From the NCBI GenBank assembly GCA_946965045.2, contig OX337229.1, forward strand, positions 434,001 to 498,000: a DNA stretch of 64,000 bases, in the 5' to 3' direction. Every line of letters begins with the position of its first letter. Position 1 is the first letter of the stretch. Below are positions 56,879 to 64,000 of the stretch, in pieces. Origin of the DNA: Epithemia pelagica (taxonomy: Eukaryota > Bacillariophyta > Bacillariophyceae > Surirellales > Surirellaceae). The notes below the pieces were generated by a model that saw nothing but the letters and a program-made list of their open reading frames with translations, had not been told where the DNA came from and did not search any database. A program made the position numbers and the translations under genes.

Positions 56879-58930
56879 CTAGGTTTCCTGAAGTCGTTCC
56901 ATTCTCTTCAAGTCACGCAAGAGCCGGGACAGGGAGGGGTGATCTTGCCGCAAGTCCAACGCCTCATAGATATCCAGTGCTTTAAAGTAGTAGATGGTCG
57001 CTTCTTCCAGATTCCCTAACTGAACCAAGGCGTTGGCCAGAGAATGTGCGGCCACAGCCACACTGGGATGCAGGATTCCAAACACGGCTTGTCGAACCAT
57101 CAAGACTTCCATGTAGGATCGTCGGGCCTCGTTGTAATCCTGGGCCGTCATGTAAACACCTCCCAAGCAGTTTACAATGGCTGCCGTATCGGGATGCATC
57201 GGTCCCAGGTTTTCAAACCGAATTTTCAAGGCTTCTCCCAAACATCGTAGACTCTTGGTAAAGAGTATGGTAGATGTGCTATCGTTGGACCGTTGCATCT
57301 TGTGATAGGCCATTCCCAGTTGATGCAAGGCTCTCGCCAAGGCCATGGAGGAACCAGTTTTTCGAGGACGGTAAATGGCAACCGCCGACTCGAGTGCCTG
57401 TGTGGCTTCGAGGTAGCAAGAAGCGTGGAGCTGCGCAATCCCCAAATCGATAAAGGCATCCGCCACACGAATGTGGTCTTTCCCATGATGCAATATCAGG
57501 TTCTTGACTCTTCTTCCCCATGCCGAAGAAAAGCCAAAACTTTGGTCCACCACCTCAATTTCGGCTTCGGGCAGCTGGACCAACGCCGAATTCATCATGG
57601 TGCTCATAATAATGGCGGCCCCTTCCCCAAAACTCCTCGTTTCCCGTTGCAGTGTGCATTCCGAGTATTCGGTTTCCGTTTCCCGACGAACCACCATTTC
57701 CACTTCCCGGATGGGCATACTCCTCCAAAATTGGCCGGCCCGTTCCTGGGCCAAGGGTACCATGTCTCCCCGTCCCAAACTCCTCGTGCTGCCATGAGAT
57801 ACTCGCGTGTCGACGGCGGGCATTCTCCGTGGAAGCACGGCCAAGGGACCCTCGTCCGACTTGGCCCGCAGTGTTAACGTGGACGGTCGACGTGCATCGT
57901 CCATGGATTGGAGGACAAGTTTTCGTTGTTGGGAAAGAAAGGAACTGTCCTGGCTAGACGATCGAATAGTGTCATTCGCAAGACTCTTTGGTTGTGCCTC
58001 CTTCAGGACATCATTCAGGAGGAGAGTTCCTTCTTTCCAGTACGAATCGTCCTCAAGACTCTTGGCAAGGGTCTGTTTGGCATCCACGGGCAGACAACCC
58101 ACTTTGCACCCAAACGAATCGCCCGACACGGACGAACCATCCCCGACACTCAGGACACCATCGCGCTCCCCCGCACTGGTCAAACTCAAGGTGGAGGGCA
58201 GCGCCGAGGCTCGAGACGTATTAATGACGGCCCGTTGGTGGGCCTGAGGAGGGGATCCGTGGCACGAGGACGACGTGGAGGCGAACGGTCGAACCGGTCC
58301 ATCCTCGGGAACCACATGTGCAGGGTCTTCCCCCCGAAACCCATGGTGATGGTGGTGGTCCATGGTCCAGGACGGTTCCGGTGCCCAATCGGGAATCGGA
58401 TCCGCCGCCGCCATTCTCAAATTCGGACACTCCGCGTCCTCCAAGTCGACCGTCACGGGACTCACCACATCGTGGAGTCGTTCCGTCATGGGAACCACCA
58501 CCAGGGGATGCCGATGTTCCCAGTGGTGCAACTCTTCACTACTACTATTGCGACTGTTGGTGCCACAAAAGATGCGAAAGGATTTGGTGGCCGACAGAGT
58601 CGGCGAGACCTGCTGCGGTTCCCCTCCCTTGCGGGGTGTCGCCGATCGTCGCGAGGCACGGGGACTCGGTGCCGGGTCTCCTCGGCCCGGCGTGTAACAA
58701 GTGGGAGGAGGAGGATGGACTGCTGGATGCAAATTGTGCTGCCGCCAGGAAGATTCCGAGGACTGGCTGTCGGATTCCACCGTAGTCCACGTGGGAGACC
58801 GTCGATTCATGACCAACTCATTCTTGTTGCTGTCGGCGTGTCCGGGTTTCTTGTCGCTACTGGCCTGGCGTTGACGACCTCGAGAACAGGCTCGTCCTCG
58901 TCCCAGGGGAAGCGCATGCTTCAAATTCAT
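56879..58930 (-). CDS. TPR protein (kinesin-light-chain-like repeats)
   Basis: 683 residues from the ATG at 58930 (MNLKHALPLGRGRA...). The first ~430 residues are Ser/Pro/Arg/His-rich and look disordered, with a poly-His stretch (DHHHHHGF). The C-terminal ~230 residues hold 4-5 tetratricopeptide repeats of the long, kinesin-light-chain type: VADAFIDLGIAQLHASCYLE, ALARALHQLGMAYHKMQ, HPDTAAIVNCLGGVYMTAQD, HPSVAVAAHSLANALVQLGN, each followed by an A-----AL-I- helix. Such repeats bind peptides. No catalytic domain is present. Proteins with this layout are very common in diatoms. Partner unknown. Confidence 0.85.
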   Translation of the reverse strand: MNLKHALPLGRGRACSRGRQRQASSDKKPGHADSNKNELVMNRRSPTWTTVESDSQSSESSWRQHNLHPAVHPPPPTCYTPGRGDPAPSPRASRRSATPRKGGEPQQVSPTLSATKSFRIFCGTNSRNSSSEELHHWEHRHPLVVVPMTERLHDVVSPVTVDLEDAECPNLRMAAADPIPDWAPEPSWTMDHHHHHGFRGEDPAHVVPEDGPVRPFASTSSSCHGSPPQAHQRAVINTSRASALPSTLSLTSAGERDGVLSVGDGSSVSGDSFGCKVGCLPVDAKQTLAKSLEDDSYWKEGTLLLNDVLKEAQPKSLANDTIRSSSQDSSFLSQQRKLVLQSMDDARRPSTLTLRAKSDEGPLAVLPRRMPAVDTRVSHGSTRSLGRGDMVPLAQERAGQFWRSMPIREVEMVVRRETETEYSECTLQRETRSFGEGAAIIMSTMMNSALVQLPEAEIEVVDQSFGFSSAWGRRVKNLILHHGKDHIRVADAFIDLGIAQLHASCYLEATQALESAVAIYRPRKTGSSMALARALHQLGMAYHKMQRSNDSTSTILFTKSLRCLGEALKIRFENLGPMHPDTAAIVNCLGGVYMTAQDYNEARRSYMEVLMVRQAVFGILHPSVAVAAHSLANALVQLGNLEEATIYYFKALDIYEALDLRQDHPSLSRLLRDLKRMERLQET

Positions 58931-59721
58931 ACCGTCGTGTTGGTTTTCGTTGCGGAGAGACTCAATGGACTTGACTGGCCAATCAACAATCGACCTCTTT
59001 TCGGACGTGAGAAACAACAGCCACAGTATCCAACCCCGCGTGTCTTGCGCTCGGACGGTTTGTTTGTCCTTTTGGTTTCGTTGTGCCCTTGCGAGTACCT
59101 ACGTAGTAACAATCAATCAATAGTGGATGGAACGACACCGATGTCTCTTCTCACAAGGATGTTCCTTCACATTCAAGAGTGACGACAAGAGAGATCCGGA
59201 AACACAATCGTTTGGAAAGAGAGAGCAGTAAGACACTACGAATCGAATGAACGAACGAACTCGTTGGTTGTCTTTTTGAGAATCCACATGTACCACACAC
59301 GGACCCACCGACCCCCAAGAATGTGGAAGGGCTTGGCGGAAGCAAAATTTGGCACCTCTGCAGGCGTACGCCAGGCATAATGTCCGATGCTCCATTATGA
59401 CCGGGACCGTCCGTTGAGCACGCCCGTCCACACGGTCTGGTAGTATTCGAAAATTTGGTTCGTATTCCGTTCCCGCCCACACGCGTGCCCTGCAGGAGAA
59501 TTATACGAGCTCGCCACACGATTGGTTTTGGGAGCTCACATACATAGAGACCACTGGTGTTCGGTAGGATCCTTCCCAAGACTTGTCGGTCCGCGCGGAT
59601 TCGAAGGAGCGACTGATCCGCTGCTCGTTTGAGGAGAGAAAAAATGAGGCTTCTTCCCGTCGATCGTCGTCGAAAGAGCAATAAGACTTGATCATACTTC
59701 TTGACGAACTTGATTTGGTTC
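58931..59721. other. Divergent spacer TPR protein / pyruvyl transferase
   Basis: 791 bp between start codons that point away from each other. A minus-strand frame (59151-59723) overlaps the neighbouring start and reads as non-coding. No RNA gene found. Confidence 0.5.
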
Positions 59722-61377
59722 ATGTTGCGACGGGGTGGACCTTCTGTGGAAGAGAAGGATGATGCAGTCTTTCTAGCGGAGGATCATCATCCACGCAAAC
59801 AACATGCCAAACAACAAAACAAATCCACACGACGACGACGACGACGACAATGGAAAACCTTGTGTTGGTGGGCGTCCATTTGCGGCATACTGGTGGCTGT
59901 ACAATTTCTCGTCCGATATCATTTCCCACGGCGGGTGACCTCCTGGTATGGAATCCTTTGTCACTGGACGAAATTTCTTTGTGGATCGACCACAAAACCA
60001 CTTCCGAATGACCAAGCAACGGCAACGACGACAAGTATTGTGTGGGACACTGTGCAAGGCCGACTGGGAAACCTCTACGATCCTCCCAAGTCGATTTCAT
60101 TGTCACTCGGGGATACCGGTGGAATCGTTCCTTCCCGTCATTTGTGTTTACAGGCCATTCGGAAACGACACGAGCAAGCCTACCAGGGTTTGATACTACA
60201 AGGCGGTCCAAACCGGAACGAGATTTTGCTGGTGGATCCAGCCTATCACCCCAATGTGGGAGACCATATGATTACACTGGGAGAACAAACCTTGATCCAG
60301 CAATTTCTTGACGTCGTTGTCCAAGATCGTTCCTCACACCCATTGCACTCGTCATCCACCTATGACGAATGTTCCTACATTCAAGCCTCGACGTATGCAC
60401 CACGTTGCAGCAGCAGCATCGCGGTGGAATCGACCACGACACGGCCATACCACCACAAGGTGGCGCTGTGGCATGGCGGAGGGAACTGGGGCAATTTGTG
60501 GCCGCAAATCCAAGCGTTGCGTACCGAGTCCATGGAAGCCTTGCTGCGCGCCAACTATACGGTACTCGGCATGCCGCAAAGCCTGTACTTTACCAACAAT
60601 GAAACCGAAATGGTCAATACACGAGCCTTTCGGGAGACGGTCCAACGTGGACTGGGCGGCATACCTGACAACAAACTGAATCATGCCGCCAAGAAGAAGC
60701 TGATTTTATCCTGGCGAGAACACAAAAGTTTTGACAAGGGCCAACAACTATACCCCTACGCGACGCACCTGTTGGTACCGGACATTGCCTTTCAACTGGG
60801 ACCCTATTCACCAGTTCCAACGGATCGCACCAAGCAACTGCAGCCACAAGTGGACCTTTTGTTGTTGTTACGAAGTGACCACGAGTCCATTGTCGCTTCG
60901 CAACGCAACCGGGAAAGTATCACGTCCATCCTCTCCCATATCGTTGGCAACAACGAACAAGGCCGCCGATATTCCTTTAGCATTGTGGATTGGCCCGATC
61001 GACTCGATCGATTTGAAGATGCAAACCGTGAAACCTCCCACAACTTTTTGTTTACCGACACGGCCATTCAATTGTTGAATCTGGGACGCGTGGTCGTGTG
61101 CGATCGATTGCATGCGTCGATTCTGGCCTATCTCGGCGGACTGTCCTTTGTCTATTTGGATCAGGTGTCCGGGAAAATTGAAAAAACAATGACTGTTGCC
61201 ATGGAAAGCGATCCAGTCTGTGATCAAGACACGTGGGATGCTCGTAAAGTCGACCGCAGTCGTCCACCATGGAGAGCCAAAGCTCCAAATCTGACCGACG
61301 GTATTCGTGTTGCGGTCGACATGCTTCGCGTTCTACATCCTGGGTCCAGGAGGAACCGACGACGCCATGATCCATGA
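59722..61377 (+). CDS. Polysaccharide pyruvyl transferase-family protein, type II membrane
   Basis: 551 residues from the ATG at 59722. Topology: ~45-residue basic cytosolic N-terminus with an Arg run (RRRRRRQW), one membrane helix (about 46-66), then a luminal catalytic domain. Family features: ILLVDPAYHPNVGDHMI (the N-GD motif) and KVALWHGGGNWGNLWP (G-GG-N/GD motif). Later come VLGMPQSLYFTN, HLLVPDIAFQLGPYSP, FTDTAIQLLNLGRVVVCDRL and HASILAYLGGLSFVYLD (the T-R-H--I motif near the C-terminus). This fold (PF04230) includes pyruvyl transferases and relatives acting on cell-surface glycans. A Golgi location fits the topology. Intronless; codon use is like its neighbours. Confidence 0.9.
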   Translation: MLRRGGPSVEEKDDAVFLAEDHHPRKQHAKQQNKSTRRRRRRQWKTLCWWASICGILVAVQFLVRYHFPRRVTSWYGILCHWTKFLCGSTTKPLPNDQATATTTSIVWDTVQGRLGNLYDPPKSISLSLGDTGGIVPSRHLCLQAIRKRHEQAYQGLILQGGPNRNEILLVDPAYHPNVGDHMITLGEQTLIQQFLDVVVQDRSSHPLHSSSTYDECSYIQASTYAPRCSSSIAVESTTTRPYHHKVALWHGGGNWGNLWPQIQALRTESMEALLRANYTVLGMPQSLYFTNNETEMVNTRAFRETVQRGLGGIPDNKLNHAAKKKLILSWREHKSFDKGQQLYPYATHLLVPDIAFQLGPYSPVPTDRTKQLQPQVDLLLLLRSDHESIVASQRNRESITSILSHIVGNNEQGRRYSFSIVDWPDRLDRFEDANRETSHNFLFTDTAIQLLNLGRVVVCDRLHASILAYLGGLSFVYLDQVSGKIEKTMTVAMESDPVCDQDTWDARKVDRSRPPWRAKAPNLTDGIRVAVDMLRVLHPGSRRNRRRHDP

Positions 61378-61674
61378 TTGGAATGAAAGATGGGACACCT
61401 GTTGTATTGGAGGTCGTCACATGAGCTCATGGAGAATCAAGGCCATACGCAAGATACTATACAAGGAGACCGAATGATGGCGGAAGGGCGGAATCTGTAC
61501 CCTAGCTCTAGCAAAATGCTCGAAGACCCAAATAGGAGTACTCCGTGCTATGTACAGGACCTATCTTTGAGCGAGCACAAGCTGAAGCGTTAACATTACA
61601 ACAAAAAAGGATGGTGACCTTCAGGTCCAACTTGTCTGCCTCGACTCTTTTCTCGTTGGATCGAGCTAATGAGA

Positions 61675-61897
61675 TCAAGGTCGTGTGCGATTCTTGCCCA
61701 TCGACGGACTTCCCTTTGTCTATTTTTACGAGGTACCGTGTCCGTTGATACAATTTGTGATCAAGACACGTGGGGTGAGGAGAGCAAAAGCTGCGAAACT
61801 AATAGACGGAATTCGTATTGCGGTTGACATGCTTCGCTTCTTGGAGGGTGGATCTGTAGGAGGAACAGACAACGCCATACGCCATGATCTATGATGG
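61675..61897 (+). pseudogene. Decayed partial duplicate of the pyruvyl transferase C-terminus
   Basis: The segment matches 61092-61377 in order: GTCGTGTGCGAT, then CCTTTGTCTATTT, TGTGATCAAGACACGTGGG, CGACGG-type and GACATGCTTCGC blocks, and the final CGCCATGATC, with internal deletions and frameshifts. It covers the last ~90 codons only. It lies 300 bp downstream in the same orientation, so a local tandem duplication is the simplest source. Confidence 0.85.
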
Positions 61898-62684
61898 GGA
61901 GAGCAGAGACTCCCATCGTACGTAGAGAAGCGAAGACAAGGACCCATCTGTCCCATCTACCTATCTCTCCCAGTAGAAGAGTCGAAAGACCGGAGAGAAA
62001 CTACCTAGTAGAGGTAGACAGACGATTCGCATTATCCGAAATCCGTCCGGGTCAATTGCAATAGTCGAAGCGTGTTGTCCGAAGTCCGACGTACTGCTCC
62101 TAGGAGTAAATTCACTCCTTACGCTTGGAGTAGTACTCCTCTAGCTAGTAGTAGTGGTAGGGGCTAGCTACTCCTCTACTCCTAGTAGCTAGCTAGAGCT
62201 ACTAGAGAGAGAGCTACCAAGTAGAGAGAAACAAACGACTTCTCTCATCTTCTCTCATCTTCTCTCATCTCTCAATCACCAATCACGTGTCTGGCTTTGG
62301 GTAACTAGGAGTACGAGTGGAGAGGAGTGCGGCATCCTTTTTTAAGAGAGCACGTGCAGTTCTAAGAACATCAGGCAGCAAAACTGACCGCATTTAGCCG
62401 GAGTTTCATTATGCATTCGTATTCGAATTATTGCCCTTATCAGAATTCTCATTTATGGAAGGCATCTGGCGATGTTTACAATTTGCAACACGCGTGTCTT
62501 TACTAGCCGTGACTGCGATAGGGCACGTGTGACCTAAGAAAGGCGAATCTGTTGCACTTCAACTGTTCAAGTAGGCGAGTGCAACAATGTCCAGAAGGCG
62601 TTCGGTCGTCGCGAGGCACATTATTGCGTTTTGAATGTGCGTTGTTACGCAGCGCAATATCAAAAATCCGATCTCAAGGCTTGG
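61898..62684. other. Palindrome-rich intergenic spacer
   Basis: Many CTAGCTAG, TAGCTACTCCT and AGGAGTA motifs (62095-62220), a 10-bp unit TCTCTCATCT three times (62241-62270), and no ORF. The density of short palindromes is the highest in the window. Confidence 0.6.
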
Positions 62685-62825
62685 CCCTGGGCCTAGTACC
62701 CCCAAGCAGGGGTGAGTGAGTCCCGCGTGATCGAATTCTCTGCGCTTGTATTCCCTTACAATACAAATCGTGTATTCTATAGCTAGTCCTCATTACTCAC
62801 CCCCGCTGGGGGGTATGGGCCCAGG
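62685..62825. repeat. Imperfect inverted repeat, ~34-bp arms, ~70-bp centre
   Basis: The left arm CCTGGGCC..TACCCCC..AGC.GGGGTGAGT (62686-62720) matches the reverse complement of the right arm (62790-62824) at about 29 of 34 positions. The centre is AT-richer. It could be a small MITE-like element or a stable hairpin. I could not confirm a target duplication. Confidence 0.6.
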
Positions 62826-62992
62826 ACCGACAAAAGCATACGACGACGCAGTCCACTGGAAATAACGAATAACAGGAAAGCGATATCACCAGTCGAGGAG
62901 AATTGCCAGCGATCCGGTGTCCTACCTTAGTCCTGAAATGAACGATTGGCTGGATTAGTTGGCATAATTCCAAACAAGTGGTGGTTTGAATC

Positions 62993-64000
62993 ATGTCGGG
63001 TACAACGCCGCTGCTCCTCCTTCTCAATGAGTTGTTGTCGCATGATGACCATGATCGTGAGCAGCAAGAAGCAGGCATCAGATCGGCTTTGCAAGCTCTG
63101 GACGCCATGGTTAACGGGGAACTGCCTCCTTACTCGCTGCCAATGACGTCTCGTGAACTCGTGAGGATTTTGGCTAAAGTGCTGGAGGTGCACCCTCAAC
63201 TAGCTCGAAAAGCAAGCGCTCATGAGGGTTCTTTGCCCTTACATTTCGCGGCCTCTCTCGGCGACGTCAATGTTGCCTCATTGTTATTGGATTATGTAAG
63301 TTTCGCCTGCTATCGAACGGAATGCATGGTCTTTTGGCTCTAATCTGTTCCTTTGTTCGGTTCTTCAGTACCCTGAAGCTGCCGCTCGACCAAATGATAA
63401 AGGCAAAATCCCGTTGCATTACGCCGCAAGGGAAGGTCGGCTTCATATGGTTAGATTGTTCATGAAGGTTGCACCATACACTGCCGCAATCAAGTCAAAG
63501 AAAGACAAGCTGGCCTTGCACTTTGCAGCTGGAGAAGGGCATGTAGAAATTGTTCAGTCACTTTTGTCAGCCTATCCAAAAGGGGCATCCATACCTTCCG
63601 CAAAAGGAAAGGTACCTCTACATTTTGCCGCTCGATGGGGACACATGCACATTGCGCTCGATTTACTTCACTTTTATCCAAACGGAATCAAGACACTTGA
63701 TTGGGAAGGGTCTCTCCCTCTTCACGATGCAGCACGTGAGGGTCAATTTCCCATGTCTGAATTCTTGGTGCAGCGCTTCCCTGAAGCTCTTGCTGCAGCC
63801 AATCTGAGAGGCGATATCCCCCTCTTCCCAGCGGTTCGTTCGGAAAACATTGAGCTAGTGGCGTTCCTTGTACAAGTCTGGCCGGAAGGAGGTCGTCACG
63901 TTCTCCAGAGTATCCGCTCAGAGGATTGTGTTTCTGAATGGGATCAGGACGCTTTCACATTGGTTCTTCGAGGTGCAGTAGACAACTTTGATGGATGTGA
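62993..64000 (+). CDS. Ankyrin-repeat protein (3' end beyond window)
   Basis: Exon 1 62993-63295, GT-AG intron 63296-63368 (73 bp), exon 2 from 63369, still open at 64000; 311 codons seen. After a helical N-terminus (1-85), ankyrin units follow one another: SLPLHFAASLGDVNVASLLLDY, interrupted by the intron exactly after the Tyr, then IPLHYAAREGRLHMVRLF, LALHFAAGEGHVEIVQSLL, VPLHFAARWGHMHIALDLL, SLPLHDAAREGQFPMSEFL and IPLFPAVRSENIELVAFL. The [I/V/L]PLHxA signature replaces the usual TPLHxA, as in many diatom ankyrin proteins. A protein-binding role is likely; the rest of the domain architecture is unknown. Confidence 0.88.

Noticed and set aside
57908-59182. Long plus-strand ORF (424 codons) opposite the TPR gene
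   Set aside because: Composition is Arg/Gly-rich without domain features; the minus strand encodes clear TPR repeats over the same region.
59151-59723. 190-codon minus-strand ORF upstream of the pyruvyl transferase
   Set aside because: Overlaps the start of a well-supported gene and shows no motif.
1-64000. CRISPR arrays, rRNA or tRNA genes
   Set aside because: No regularly spaced repeats; repeats seen are LTRs or simple tandem units. No tRNA-like or rRNA-like sequence was recognised by eye; a tRNAscan/Infernal run would be decisive.

Overview
The window looks like nuclear DNA of a stramenopile alga, most likely a pennate diatom. Four things point that way. There are two long Ty1/copia retrotransposons whose Gag and protease features resemble diatom 'CoDi' elements. 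The genes are eukaryotic, with few short GT-AG introns (73-169 bp). Housekeeping genes are typically eukaryotic: YOS1, SPCS2, THOC7, COX19, a SNAP-25-like SNARE and a UAA-family sugar transporter. Some families are common in diatoms: polysaccharide pyruvyl transferase, mpaB-type oxygenase and KMO-like FAD monooxygenase. The species is not determined.

Region 1 (1-17425) is a stack of insertions. Copia element 1 (1-7786, 5' LTR cut by the window edge) sits inside the 5' LTR of copia element 2 (7787-16815). Element 2 in turn sits inside a TatD-type nuclease gene, of which only the 3' half (16816-17425) is in view; it also carries a frameshift. Visible LTR pairs are nearly identical (1 difference in 224 bp; none seen in 373 bp), so both insertions look recent.

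Region 2 (17426-23350) is sparse: a YbjN-like protein, a glutathione S-transferase and a three-exon YOS1/IER3IP1 gene.

Region 3 (23351-37491) is a rearranged duplication zone. A zeta-toxin-fold kinase gene with a secretory leader (copy A, 24101-25580) has a second copy (copy B, to 31151). In copy B the nucleotide-binding core is replaced by a 54-bp inversion, and its front is fused in frame to a fragment of a membrane-protein gene (gene C, 36586-37491). Between and around them lie a GC-rich SET-domain gene, an EamA transporter remnant, an adenine-methyltransferase-fold gene, a broken FAD monooxygenase and a noncoding repeat family. The T-rich end of that repeat encodes the C-terminus of a coiled-coil membrane protein.

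Region 4 (37492-61377) is ordinary gene-dense euchromatin: acyl-CoA dehydrogenase, ITPK-like inositol phosphate kinase, THOC7, CCA-adding enzyme, SNAP-25-like SNARE, UAA transporter, SPCS2, mpaB-type oxygenase, COX19, protein kinase, TPR protein and polysaccharide pyruvyl transferase. Several are head-to-head pairs with short shared promoters. ER/secretory functions (YOS1, SPCS2, SNARE, UAA transporter, the type II pyruvyl transferase) are frequent, but nothing shows that they are co-regulated.

Region 5 (61378-64000) holds a decayed duplicate of the pyruvyl transferase tail, a palindrome-rich spacer, an inverted-repeat element and the start of an ankyrin-repeat gene. A short palindromic motif built on AGGAGTA recurs in spacers throughout the window.
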